Assembly: GCF_001578185.1 (NCBI RefSeq)
Contig: NZ_CP011008.1
Location: 648,001-712,000, forward strand
Length of the DNA stretch: 64,000 nt
Reading direction: 5' to 3'
Origin: Peribacillus simplex
GTDB taxonomy: Bacteria > Bacillota > Bacilli > Bacillales > DSM-1321
A program made the position numbers and the translations under genes. How positions within the stretch are numbered: the stretch's first letter is position 1; each line of letters begins with the position of its first letter. The notes under the pieces were generated by a model, which saw only the letters and a list, made by a program, of their open reading frames with translations, made no database searches and was not told the DNA's origin. This document shows positions 17,115 through 25,934 of the stretch, one piece after another.

Positions 17115-18007
17115 AAAACACATACACTCTAGGCATATTTTTAGCCTTAGGAGCAGCAATTTTAAATGGTACCGTAGGAATACTTAGCAAAGGTTTATTT
17201 TCAAGTGATTTAACGCCAGCAGCTGTCTCATTTTATAAATGTTTTATTGCTTTTGGTGTCCTTTCCATTTTTACTGTTTTCAATTCTGATTTCAGAAAAA
17301 ATATCATTCTATTAACGAAAAATATTAAGGCTATTGCTCTTTGCTCCTTTTTAGGAATATTTGTTTTATATTTTTTCGAAACCACTGCTTATAACTATGC
17401 TGTTGTACCTTTTGTCGTGTTTCTTCTACTAGGTTCATCTGTTTTAACAACTTTTGTGTTTAGTTCTTTATTATTAAAGGAAAAAAAGAACAAGTTAAAG
17501 TATGTAGGATTATTCTTATTGATAATAGGCTTAATAATAATGGCATTTGCACAGGGGGCTACTGGAGGTCTTTCAACGGGAGCAATTCTTGCAGGTGTTG
17601 CAGGTGTTGGTTATGGTTTATTTTTAGTGTTAACAAAAAAATTCTCTTTAAATGGCGGTTTATCATTAATTTGGTATTTCATGTTATTTGGGGTATTTTA
17701 TTTGTTTATTCCTTTCTGTAGAGAAGGAATAGTTGCACCAGAAGTAAGTTCAGTTCCATCCTTAGTAGCATTAGCAATCTTTCCTACTATAGGAGGCTTT
17801 TACTGTACAACGAGAGCCCTTAACTATTTAGAAGCTAATAAAGTTCAGTTCTTAGAATTAAGCGAACCTATATTTGCCACTATATTTGCTTTTATTGTCC
17901 TTAGGGAATTTGTACAAGGAATAGAATGGTTAGGAGCCATTTTAATTTTAATTGCTATTTACAGCTCTGAGTACTCACCCAAACCAAAAGCAAAGGCAGA
18001 GAACTAA
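17111..18007 (+). CDS. EamA/DMT-family transporter
   Basis: 298 residues with about ten hydrophobic helices in two repeats of the EamA fold; the first begins LGAAILNGTVGILSKGLF and the second GVAGVGYGLFLVLTKKF. Such proteins export metabolites across the cytoplasmic membrane. Its start overlaps the desaturase stop by 4 bp, suggesting it exports a product of that enzyme or of the same pathway. Confidence 0.85.
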   Translation: MKNTYTLGIFLALGAAILNGTVGILSKGLFSSDLTPAAVSFYKCFIAFGVLSIFTVFNSDFRKNIILLTKNIKAIALCSFLGIFVLYFFETTAYNYAVVPFVVFLLLGSSVLTTFVFSSLLLKEKKNKLKYVGLFLLIIGLIIMAFAQGATGGLSTGAILAGVAGVGYGLFLVLTKKFSLNGGLSLIWYFMLFGVFYLFIPFCREGIVAPEVSSVPSLVALAIFPTIGGFYCTTRALNYLEANKVQFLELSEPIFATIFAFIVLREFVQGIEWLGAILILIAIYSSEYSPKPKAKAEN

Positions 18008-18382
18008 ATCAACATCAATCAAAATTATAAAGAGATATAGACTAAACAAATATCTGGTATAAAAAAATTAGTAAACTGTATATTAATATAAACATAGTTA
18101 ATTCAACATAAAACAAGAGGGGTTTAAACTCAGCCTTGAACTGATTTAGGCGAAAAAAGATGGGGAGAGCATAAAAACTCATTCAAATCATTAATGTACA
18201 TAATACAGAATATAGGCAATCAATAAACACTGAAGAAATATTATTTCAAGCCTATTGGTTTAGTTCCTGTGCTCACTCTATGGAACTGAATACCGAAACA
18301 AAAAAGTTAAGTTTCGTGAGTTAACATTTAAAAAACAAGTTTCAATGTTAGTATCTTATAAATTTAATTTCAATTAATAACT
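18008..18382. other. Intergenic, no gene seen
   Basis: AT-rich, no convincing frame or RNA. It may hold the 3' leader of the desaturase/EamA operon, which ends at the terminator at 18383. Confidence 0.3.
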
Positions 18383-18418
18383 GAGGGTAAACCTATTACA
18401 GGGTTTGCTCTTTTTTTA
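18383..18418 (+). terminator. Terminator of the desaturase/EamA operon
   Basis: GAGGGTAAACC / GGGTTTGCTC hairpin followed by seven T. Confidence 0.65.
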
Positions 18419-18520
18419 GTGGCCTGATTAACCTTACGGGTAACCCCCATAATGAGGCATCTCCTTCCTTTACCATATCATGAACAGTGTACAGTAAGCA
18501 AAGACCATCAAAAAGTAGTG

Positions 18521-18660
18521 ATACGTCACATGCCCATCAAGTTAATATTTTTATGTCCCCCAAAGTGAAAAAATCTGAGTTTTGTTTAGCTAGTAACTAA
18601 AATTTCCATTTTTTTGGAGGGTTTATTTTCTTAGCTTGATGGCTATGTGACGATACCCCA
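18521..18660. mobile_element. MITE with IS4-type ends (about 140 bp)
   Basis: Left end GATACGTCACATGCCCATCA and right end TGATGGCTATGTGACGATAC are inverted copies with few mismatches, and match the IS4-relic end at 2261-2287. The interior has no frame. Confidence 0.65.
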
Positions 18661-18740
18661 TAGCCATCAAACTAAGATTTTTAATTACCCCCATAACGAA
18701 CAATTAATTTCTTAAGTTGATGGGTAAGTAGGATTCCCCC
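18658..18740. mobile_element. Second small IS4-end MITE
   Basis: CATAGCCATCAAACTAAGAT and TCTTAAGTTGATGGGTAAGT are inverted. It directly abuts the previous MITE and shares its end family, and is more degenerate. Confidence 0.45.
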
Positions 18741-18753
18741 TATATAACAAAAT

Positions 18754-18790
18754 AGGAACCTATCATATTTCATGATAGGTTCCTTCTTTA
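18754..18790. terminator. Bidirectional terminator
   Basis: AGGAACCTATCAT and ATGATAGGTTCCT pair perfectly, with T-rich bases on the right side. Placed to end the minus-strand serine hydrolase gene or stop read-through from the left. Confidence 0.7.
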
Positions 18791-18941
18791 AATGCAAAAA
18801 CTTAAGATGTATCGCATTATCTTTAGAATCGTTTAGTTTTCATAAAGGTCTTACAAAGTCGAATTTTTTGTATTATTTTAGCTGGATGTTGGTTCTCATC
18901 AGCATCCAATTTTTTCATGATTCAATCTATGAATAAAATAT

Positions 18942-20972
18942 CTACTGCTGTTTGTTAGGTAGTGCATGATAGCCAAAAGCTAAATCCAGCAAAGCACTTG
19001 CTTCTTGACGCAGTAACAAATCCTTCGGACGGAAGGTAATGGATCCGTCAGCACTGATGGAAGTATCAGGATCTAGAATTCCTTGGGAGGCAAGTGCCTG
19101 AATCGATTGAATTGCCCAGTCATCCGCAGCATCAAGTAATTTAACTTTAATAGCTTTGTCAGGTTGAATCGGTTTCAAGTCATGAATTTGCTTTAAGTTT
19201 TGAATCATGGTTGCTGCGACCTGTCGGGTAATCGGAGTAGCACGGTCATACCCTGGAATTCCTTTCATAACTTTTTCCCTTGCCTCCTTGGAGTCGTCTG
19301 GAAAACCATTCCATCCATAAGCAAGTAACAACGTATCCGCAAACTCTCCTTGTGTCATGATGTCCATCGGTTTGAATAGATTACCTGTTTTAGCACCCAT
19401 AATATTTAGAGCATGAAGATTATCAATGTGACTTCTATAGTTACTCTTTTGTGGGACGTCATCAAAAGGTGGTTTGTTGTTAATTCTCTGGGCATCTGCT
19501 ACAAAATCAAGGCTTTTAGGAGAGTTGTAGTGAAAATATGTGATTTCTCCAGCTGAATTCTTTTTGAAAGCAACATTGTTGCCTTCCGAATCTTCAAATA
19601 ACAACGGATGAATCATTTTGAGAACTTGTTTTCCAGTTGTTCCACTCTCCATGACCAAATTCCCATTTTCATAAGTAAAATGAGTGCGAATTGCAGCGAA
19701 ACGCGTATTTTGGAATAAGCCCAAGTATTTATGAGCTTCTTTTTCCTCTAACGGGAGATAACTTGTTTTTACTTCATTCTTCTTAGCAGGGAAATAGTGA
19801 TCCATGAGAGTTTCATATATGTCTACACTCATCATTGAATCATTATTGTAAGACATGAAGAATGCTGTTTTTTGTTCAGGCACTAAAATCAGCAATGATT
19901 GATGTCCAGGCATGCTTCCCCCTTTTATTACAACGTGTTGACCGTTAGCAAATTTATTAAAAGGCGTTTCAAATCCAATTGTCGCAACAGGAATCGTCTT
20001 ATCATCAAAAACTTGATAGGCATGCATCATATCCATGCTTTTTTTACTTACAATTTCTTTGTCTTTAAACTTTCCTTTCTGTAGTTGCATAATCATGTAT
20101 TTTGACATGTCTTCCGCAGTAGATAAAATGCCTCCTTGTGGTGTATCCCTTAAACCGCTCCCACTTGTTGGAATCGAATCTCCAGTGGGGCCATAAGGTG
20201 TAGCCATTTTTTCGAGAAGATCAGGCGTAAAGCTCATGCTTGTAGATTTCATATCTAATGGTTTGAAAATATTCTTTTCCATATATTTCGAGAAAGGGGT
20301 GTTAGTAGCATTCTCCACTGCAAACCCTGCGAGCGCAAATCCGACGTTGTCATACGTATAAACTTCTCCTGGTGGCCGTACCACAGTTGGCATATGTTTA
20401 GAGAAAAATTCTTTCATCGGTATACTATTATTAATATATTCAGGTCCAGTTATGTTTGTAAGATCGGGAAAATCCACCCCGCTGGTATAAGTGAGCATAT
20501 CAAACAGGGTAAGAGGTTTACCAGTTTGATTAGGTAATTGTAATCCACCAAAATATTTTTGTACGTCTTGATCTAGTTTAAGCTTTCCTTTATCGACTTG
20601 CTGCATCACAGCCAAAGCAGTAAAAGTTTTCGTGACTGAACCGATTTGAAAGACCGTGTCCTTAGTGACGGGGATTTTCTTTTCTTTATCGGCATATCCA
20701 TACCCTTTATTGACAACGACCTTTCCATCATGAACGACGACAAAACTAGAACCGTTCACATTGTACTTCTCCATTTTTTCTTCAAATAACGGATCAGCAA
20801 AAGATTCTATTTCTTTTTTATTATTAGGTCCTTTCGTCATTTGGATATTAGCCGTGGATGCCGATGGTTTTGATTTTCCTGCTTCTAACGATTGTTGGGA
20901 ACACGCAGAAATCATGGTTGAAGAAGAAAGAAGAATTGCAACGATCCCCAGTTTGTTAATTGCTTGTTTCAT
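18942..20972 (-). CDS. Lipoprotein serine hydrolase (beta-lactamase/PBP4* type) with SLH-like C-terminus
   Basis: 676 residues from ATG 20972, chosen because AAAGGAGCG lies 7 nt upstream; a frame extension to 21014 lacks a ribosome site. Signal peptide with lipobox ISAC, C24 acylated, so membrane-anchored outside. Residues about 60-390: serine beta-lactamase fold with S112-V-T-K115, Y207-D-N209 and a GGSMPGH motif. A beta-barrel segment follows, then about residues 530-670 resemble S-layer homology repeats (DDWAIQSIQALASQGI ... FRPKDLLLRQEASALL). Probably a peptidoglycan or D-peptide hydrolase held at the wall. It is divergent from a second serine hydrolase. Confidence 0.85.
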   Translation of the reverse strand: MKQAINKLGIVAILLSSSTMISACSQQSLEAGKSKPSASTANIQMTKGPNNKKEIESFADPLFEEKMEKYNVNGSSFVVVHDGKVVVNKGYGYADKEKKIPVTKDTVFQIGSVTKTFTALAVMQQVDKGKLKLDQDVQKYFGGLQLPNQTGKPLTLFDMLTYTSGVDFPDLTNITGPEYINNSIPMKEFFSKHMPTVVRPPGEVYTYDNVGFALAGFAVENATNTPFSKYMEKNIFKPLDMKSTSMSFTPDLLEKMATPYGPTGDSIPTSGSGLRDTPQGGILSTAEDMSKYMIMQLQKGKFKDKEIVSKKSMDMMHAYQVFDDKTIPVATIGFETPFNKFANGQHVVIKGGSMPGHQSLLILVPEQKTAFFMSYNNDSMMSVDIYETLMDHYFPAKKNEVKTSYLPLEEKEAHKYLGLFQNTRFAAIRTHFTYENGNLVMESGTTGKQVLKMIHPLLFEDSEGNNVAFKKNSAGEITYFHYNSPKSLDFVADAQRINNKPPFDDVPQKSNYRSHIDNLHALNIMGAKTGNLFKPMDIMTQGEFADTLLLAYGWNGFPDDSKEAREKVMKGIPGYDRATPITRQVAATMIQNLKQIHDLKPIQPDKAIKVKLLDAADDWAIQSIQALASQGILDPDTSISADGSITFRPKDLLLRQEASALLDLAFGYHALPNKQQ

Positions 20973-21482
20973 TTTTGTACGCTCCTTTATTTGATTGAAA
21001 TTTTTTGTTAGCACAACGAGTTAGCGGCTCGTTAGTGTATGAACAGAGTGTAGCAAGCGGCGAGTCATATTCGATAGTGAACTTTTGTCATATTTATAAA
21101 GAACAACAAAAATTGAGTGGGATACGGCTGTATTAATAGCTATGTCATAGAAACCATGACATTTTGACACTACCGTATGTGACAGAAAAACACTCAGAAT
21201 CAAAGAGCGGTATTTAACGCATTAACAATAAATGAGGAGGGAGATTTTCATTGTGTGTGATAAAAATATAAAGAGGCGTGAAAGGGGAAACAGGTATGAC
21301 CTATCTATGAAAAACAAACAAGAGTGTTTTAAGGAAATGAAGTAATTTCTAGGGTTAACATACATGTGATAAAAGAGGAATTTACCGTTTGTTAGGACAC
21401 AATAGCGTTTGTGAAAATAAACCCTTTTGTCTTTGGTTACGATGAAAGCTGTGTGACTAGTATAAAGGAGAGGAATATCTTT
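20973..21482. other. Divergent promoter region between two serine hydrolases
   Basis: About 500 bp without a convincing gene on either strand. It must hold both promoters. I see no clear shared operator. Confidence 0.4.
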
Positions 21483-22655
21483 ATGAAAAAGCATTGTCAA
21501 ATTACATCTACAGGTTTAGTCCTTTTTATGACTGGAAGTTCTCTGTTAAACACAACACCAACCTCAATTGTAAAAGCAGAGCCAACTCAAAATGTATCTA
21601 GTTCGTTACAAAAAAGTACCCAACGAGATCGTACTTCTGTTAAGCAAGCAATGCGGGATACACTACAACTTGGATACCCTGGGATACTTGCTGAAATTCA
21701 TAAGGGCGGAAAAACGTGGAGTTATGCCGCTGGGATAGCGGATCTTAGCACCAAGAAACCAATGAAAACAGATTTTCGCTTTCGCATTGGCAGTGTGACG
21801 AAGACGTTCATTGCAACAGTGCTACTTCAATTAGCTGGAGAGAACCGCTTGAATCTAGACGACTCCATTGAAAAATGGTTGCCTGGTGTCATTCAAGGAA
21901 ACGGATATGATAGTAACCAGATTACTATCCGGCAGATATTGAATCACACAAGTGGTATCGCTGACTACATAAAGTCAAAAGACTTTGATATTAAGGATAC
22001 AAAAAAATCGTATACAGCTGAAGAATTCGTAAAGATGGGGGTTTCTCTTCCCCCAGACTTTGCTCCAGGAAAGGGCTGGTCTTATTCAAACACAGGATAC
22101 GTATTACTGGGCATCCTTATTGAAAAAGTGACTGGAAACAGCTATGCGGAAGAGGTTGAAAATCGGATTATTGAACCGCTTGAATTGTCGAATACATTCC
22201 TGCCTGGCAATTCAACGGTTATTTCAGGCACCAAGCATGCCCGTGGATATGAAAGATATGAAAGATATGACGGAGAAAGTGAGCTAAAAGACGTTACATA
22301 TTCTAACCCAGGTAGCTCGGATGGAGATTTGATTTCTACTGCTGACGATTTAAACAAATTTTTCTCTTACTTACTCAGTGGCAAATTACTGAAGGAACAG
22401 CAACTAAAACAAATGCTTACTACAGTTCCTACTGGAATAGAAGGGATCGATGGATATGGTCTTGGAATCTATGAAACTAAACTTCCAAACCACGTCTCGA
22501 TATGGGGACACGCAGGCGGTGTTCCGGGGTTTTCTACTTTTGCTGGAGGCACACTTGGAGGCAAGCATACATTGGCCATCAATTTGAATGGCCATAAAAC
22601 TAATGGTGGTTCTGATCCTTTTAAAAATATTTTACTTGCTGAATTTAGCAAGTAG
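21483..22655 (+). CDS. Secreted serine hydrolase, D-Ala-D-Ala carboxypeptidase/beta-lactamase class C-like
   Basis: 390 residues from ATG 21483, preceded by AGGAGAGG. The longer frame from 21411 lacks such a site. Signal peptide MKKHCQITSTGLVLFMTGS with a cut near KAEP. Motifs S104-V-T-K107, Y201-S-N203 and WGHAGG match the Streptomyces R61 DD-peptidase family. Likely acts on peptidoglycan stem peptides outside the membrane. It is the divergent partner of the lipoprotein serine hydrolase. Confidence 0.88.
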   Translation: MKKHCQITSTGLVLFMTGSSLLNTTPTSIVKAEPTQNVSSSLQKSTQRDRTSVKQAMRDTLQLGYPGILAEIHKGGKTWSYAAGIADLSTKKPMKTDFRFRIGSVTKTFIATVLLQLAGENRLNLDDSIEKWLPGVIQGNGYDSNQITIRQILNHTSGIADYIKSKDFDIKDTKKSYTAEEFVKMGVSLPPDFAPGKGWSYSNTGYVLLGILIEKVTGNSYAEEVENRIIEPLELSNTFLPGNSTVISGTKHARGYERYERYDGESELKDVTYSNPGSSDGDLISTADDLNKFFSYLLSGKLLKEQQLKQMLTTVPTGIEGIDGYGLGIYETKLPNHVSIWGHAGGVPGFSTFAGGTLGGKHTLAINLNGHKTNGGSDPFKNILLAEFSK

Positions 22656-22799
22656 GCAAAAAGGAAAGCCAGGTAAATTTTGTTATAGTTAATATACCTT
22701 TCTGGTTCAGAAAACCAACTTACTTTTAAAAATCTTTTTTGGAATTAAGGTGGTAGATGGTATTAAGCTAATAAAACAAAATCCTCCGTAACATGAGAA

Positions 22800-22847
22800 A
22801 ACGTTATTCCTTTCTCTAGAATCATAGGAAAGGATAGCGTTTTTTTA
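22800..22847 (+). terminator. Terminator of the serine hydrolase gene
   Basis: AACGTTATTCCTTTC and GGAAAGGATAGCGTT pair with a few mismatches, followed by seven T. Confidence 0.75.
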
Positions 22848-23062
22848 CACTTGGGGGTTGATCTTTGATCACCAACTGGACCATTTTGTGGAAGAGCAGC
22901 AGAACTTTTGAGATCTTAATCAAAATAGTAATTAATCTATCAAAGTTGTAAAATAAGGGTAAGAATAGTTCTGGGGGGATATATATCAATTATAATGCTG
23001 TTAATCTAAGCGAGAAACTGTCCAAATTCAGTGAACACTGGTCGCCCAAAGTCATTGGTGAA

Positions 23063-23350
23063 ATGAATGACTATCAGTTTAAGTTAGTTAAGATTCTGGG
23101 GGATTTTGTATGGCACGATCATAAAGACACCGATGAGGCATTCATCGTGATAGACGGCGAGATGTCCATCGCATTCCGCGATGGAGAGGTTAAACTTTCC
23201 AAAGGAGAAATGTATGTGATACCAAAAGGTGTGGAGCATAAGCCTTATGCTGAAAAGGAATGCCATATAATGCTGGTAGAGCCTAAAGGTGTAGTCAACA
23301 CTGGTGAAACTAATTTTAAACTAACTGCTGAAAATAATATATGGATTTAA
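23063..23350 (+). CDS. Cupin-fold protein
   Basis: 95 residues from the first ATG in frame. Cupin motif: WHDHKDTDEAFIVIDGEMSI (about 17-36) with H and E metal ligands and the second motif VIPKGVEHKPYA. The same frame runs upstream to about 22982 and encodes residues that look like the normal family start (NYNAVNLSEKLSKFSEHWSP). A GGGGGG ribosome site at 22973-22978 is followed by ATC/ATA codons but no ATG, GTG or TTG. So either a rare start codon is used or the true start has mutated. Confidence 0.75.
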   Translation: MNDYQFKLVKILGDFVWHDHKDTDEAFIVIDGEMSIAFRDGEVKLSKGEMYVIPKGVEHKPYAEKECHIMLVEPKGVVNTGETNFKLTAENNIWI

Positions 23351-23420
23351 ACCAATAATTTTTCAGTTACTATCTTTGTATCAACATATAAAAGGAAGTT
23401 ACATATTTTCCGTAACGGGA

Positions 23421-23442
23421 GCGATTCTTTAATAAGAATCGC
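23421..23442 (+). repeat. GCGATTC hairpin repeat, copy 1
   Basis: GCGATTCTT...AAGAATCGC is a 9-bp-stem hairpin with TTTTC after it, preceded by CGTAACGGGA. The same unit is at 44714-44735, and both times it lies directly before a terminator repeat. It probably works as a terminator. Confidence 0.65.
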
Positions 23443-23452
23443 TTTTCTTATA

Positions 23453-23745
23453 GAACTAACGGGTGCATTAGCTGAAGATCAGAGCTGTCTTTAAGCCAGC
23501 TTTTTCTTGTGTGCCAGGCATGGCAACTATCTAGGTGGTGAAAGTCCACTGTGGGGGTACACATCGACCAACCACTAAGGAAGCGCAAGGTACTTATCGT
23601 GAGGTAAGGGCTGGAGGGACGGGGTCCAAGCCCCACGGGCAGGAACATTCTACCCCAGCTACCGTTATCGTATATCGATATAACAATTGTTCAACCAGAA
23701 ATATCTGGCTGACCTTATAATACGAAGGGGCAGGATTGTTCATTA
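23453..23745 (+). repeat. Terminator repeat holding an intron fragment
   Basis: Left part GAACTAACGGGTGC through AGCTGTCTTTAAGCCAGCTT (23453-23508); right part CTTATAATACGAAGGGGCAG through TTCATTAAGG (23714-23745). Between them lies a group II intron relic at the same site used by the IIC introns. Confidence 0.65.
23509..23713 (+). mobile_element. Group IIC-type intron remnant, different lineage
   Basis: Starts GTGTGCCAGGCATGG and continues CTAGGTGGTGAAAGTCCACT, the 5' pattern of IIC introns, but differs from the intron at 28418. About 200 bp remain, with no coding part and no clear domain V. It shows a second IIC lineage used the same site. Confidence 0.55.
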
Positions 23746-23796
23746 AGGAACATAAAAATGTTCAATCTTTTTTATAAAAGATAATCCAATTAAAGT

Positions 23797-23840
23797 AGAA
23801 GGGCATGTTTTGATTAATCTTTTTCAAAACATGCCCTTCT
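23797..23840. terminator. Bidirectional terminator
   Basis: AGAAGGGCATGTTTTGA pairs with the inverted copy TTCAAAACATGCCCTTCT. It lies 45 bp past the TetR stop on the minus strand. Confidence 0.8.
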
Positions 23841-23884
23841 ATTTATTCATTTATCAAAGTTGCTTTTTTTCTTCTCTAGAAGAC

Positions 23885-24535
23885 TCAACTCGAAAATAAC
23901 GAACCGACAACCAAAGACAGCGTTTGCTTGTAAACGGCATGTGCCGACTGCACATCACCAAAATGTCCGCACATGTAAAGATGGATAACACCGTGGAGCG
24001 ACGCCCAGAAGATACGGACGACGGTTTCCGTGTCATACGGACCGGTAATCAGTCCCTGCTCTTGCGCATCACCAATTACTGTCAATAACTGCTGCATAGC
24101 TGTTACGGTGCCGTGTATGCTCTCCTCGTCTGGTTTGAAATCCGCGAAGGCTCCTCCGAACATCAGCTTGTAATAACCGGAGTAACGCTGTCCGAATTGC
24201 CAGAAGGTTTCGCCTAAATTAAACAGCTGCTGCATCGGATCGTCAGCGCGCGGCGTTCCCTCGAATTCGTTGGCGAGAATCTTGCAGCCGTCGAGATAAA
24301 GCTGCTGAGCCAGTCCATCTTTATTGACAAACAGGTTGTATATGATTTTGGTAGAGCAATTCATCTTCTGCGCAACTTTACGCACCGTCACAGCTTCAGG
24401 ACCCTCATCGTACAAAATCGTTGCCGCAGCATCGACGACGAGCTTTCGAAGATTTTCAATATTTTTCAAGCGAGCCTCCTGATACGTTTCCAACTTTTTC
24501 GTATTTGCAGCGAAGGAATTATTTTGTTCTGTCAT
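23885..24535 (-). CDS. TetR-family repressor
   Basis: 216 residues from ATG 24535, with GAGGGTG 6 nt upstream. The HTH is at about 40-65 (VTVRKVAQKMNCSTKIIYNLFVNKDG reads as helix-turn-helix then YxxFxxKDGL). The C-terminal part resembles the TetR_C_33/WHG type. It is divergent from the SDR gene at 24824 and both promoters carry matching palindromes. Codons are clearly GC-richer than those of the neighbours, indicating joint transfer with the SDR. Confidence 0.88.
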   Translation of the reverse strand: MTEQNNSFAANTKKLETYQEARLKNIENLRKLVVDAAATILYDEGPEAVTVRKVAQKMNCSTKIIYNLFVNKDGLAQQLYLDGCKILANEFEGTPRADDPMQQLFNLGETFWQFGQRYSGYYKLMFGGAFADFKPDEESIHGTVTAMQQLLTVIGDAQEQGLITGPYDTETVVRIFWASLHGVIHLYMCGHFGDVQSAHAVYKQTLSLVVGSLFSS

Positions 24536-24568
24536 CGCTATCACCCTCAATTAATACATTTTTGATAA

Positions 24569-24790
24569 GAAACAATGTTTCCAGCTCTTAACAGGAATTT
24601 TAATATAATTGTCGGACTGTTGTCAATGTTGCGAGGGATGCTAAAAACCAACGATTCAAAAAACGATGTTGACTTTCTTAAAAAGCTTAGTTACAATGAT
24701 TTCAATTGGAAACACCGTTACCGGAACTTATCATTCTTGACTCTTATGAGAGTCAGGAATTATTTTTAAGGACAAAGTAACACTGTTTCC
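24569..24790. promoter_or_regulatory. Three operator palindromes between TetR and SDR genes
   Basis: Site 1, 24569-24582 (GAAACAATGTTTCC); site 2, 24708-24722 (GGAAACACCGTTACC); site 3, 24777-24790 (GTAACACTGTTTCC). Read in one orientation they share GGAAACAnnGTTwC. Site 1 lies at the TetR start and site 3 just before the SDR ribosome site, as expected for a repressor controlling both. Confidence 0.6.
24733..24767 (+). terminator. Hairpin with T-run between operators
   Basis: ATTCTTGACTC/GAGAGTCAGGAAT stem followed by TATTTTT. It lies between operator sites 2 and 3, upstream of the SDR gene; it may be an attenuator or a leftover terminator. Confidence 0.5.
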
Positions 24791-24823
24791 TAATTATAAA
24801 AAAGTAGATAGGAGAGTTGCACA

Positions 24824-25666
24824 ATGAACATAAAAGGAAAGTGGGCGCTTGTTACGGGAGCTTCATCCGGCATCGGAGAGCAATTCGCCCGACAATTGGC
24901 CAAAGAGGGTGGCGACCTTGTACTCGTAGCCCGATCGAAAAACAAGCTGGAGAACCTGGCATCGGAGCTAAGAAAGAAGCACGGCGTCAAGGTCGAGGTG
25001 ATTCCAACCGATCTTGGCAAAGAGGGCGCGCCAGGCGAGTTATATCGGCAATGTCAACTTCTGAATTTAGAGATCGAACTGCTGGTCAACAACGCAGGCT
25101 TTGCCACGCATGGTTTGTTTGAACAAATGTCAGGCGTGCGCCAGCATGAGGAAGTCATGCTCAATGTTGCCGCTGTTGTAGATATGACGCACTTGTTCTT
25201 GCCGGCTATGTTGTGTAGAAACTCCGGGGCCGTTATCAATGTCGCATCGACCGCCGGATTTCAGCCCCTTCCCTATATGGCCGTATACGGAGCAACGAAA
25301 GCCTTCGTCTTGTCGTTTACCCAAGCCTTGTGGTGGGAGAACCGCAACAGTGGCGTCCAATTTTTCACGCTTTGTCCCGGAGCGACGGACACCGGCTTCT
25401 TCAACGTAGTAGGCGCGGAAGAAGCCGCCGTCGGTAAGAAAGACACACCGGAGCGAGTCGTGGAAGTTGCGCTTCGGGCATTGAAGGACGGGAAGCTGTA
25501 TGTCGTTCCGGGAACACAGAATTATATAGGTACGCAGATCGGACGATTCATGACGAGGAAACAGGGACTCCGTCTCGTTGGCGGCATGCTTCGTCCACGC
25601 GACGGCTCCGCCAACAATAAGAAGCCGGCCGGTCCGTCCGATCTTGCAGAATGGATGATCCAGTAG
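24824..25666 (+). CDS. Short-chain dehydrogenase/reductase
   Basis: 280 residues. TGASSGIG at about 12-19, NNAG at about 88-91, catalytic S (VASTAG) and Y-x3-K in YGATKAF. Classical SDR of the DltE/YqjQ-like type, NADP(H) preferred judging from the ARSKNKL after the second strand. ATG 24824 follows TAGGAGAG. GC-rich like the divergent TetR gene, which probably represses it. Substrate unknown. Confidence 0.88.
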   Translation: MNIKGKWALVTGASSGIGEQFARQLAKEGGDLVLVARSKNKLENLASELRKKHGVKVEVIPTDLGKEGAPGELYRQCQLLNLEIELLVNNAGFATHGLFEQMSGVRQHEEVMLNVAAVVDMTHLFLPAMLCRNSGAVINVASTAGFQPLPYMAVYGATKAFVLSFTQALWWENRNSGVQFFTLCPGATDTGFFNVVGAEEAAVGKKDTPERVVEVALRALKDGKLYVVPGTQNYIGTQIGRFMTRKQGLRLVGGMLRPRDGSANNKKPAGPSDLAEWMIQ

Positions 25667-25702
25667 GCGCACTGATGGCTAATACGGCAAATATTTCAGC
25701 TA

Positions 25703-25828
25703 ATGCTTCTGTCCATCAACCCATCCGGGACTGAACACACGCAGGTGAAGCACAGGCTTGTTTCAGAGATCAGCCCGGCCGGGAAAGTCATGGAAAGCTG
25801 GCACATTCAATTCGAGAAGGCAGAATAA
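25703..25828 (+). pseudogene. C-terminal remnant of a GC-rich gene
   Basis: A 41-codon frame ending VMESWHIQFEKAE. The composition is that of the TetR/SDR island. It looks like the tail of a small enzyme (SnoaL-like proteins end similarly), with the rest lost. It marks the right edge of the transferred piece. Confidence 0.35.
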
Positions 25829-25891
25829 ACTTTAGATACACTGAAATTGATTAAAATTTTTTATAAAAATCAAACTGAAATATTCTGGATA

Positions 25892-25934
25892 GGAATCTAT
25901 TTTGATCAAACTTTTTTCAAAGTAGATTCTTTTT
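25892..25934 (+). terminator. Terminator after the TetR/SDR island
   Basis: GAATCTATTTTGA and TTCAAAGTAGATTC pair, followed by TTTTTATTTA. Confidence 0.65.

Noticed and set aside
21021-21500. Two minus-strand frames between the serine hydrolases
   Set aside because: No ribosome site, no recognisable features; they lie in the divergent promoter region.
24817-25672. Several long overlapping frames on both strands of the SDR gene
   Set aside because: High GC removes stop codons by chance; only the frame at 24824 has SDR motifs.
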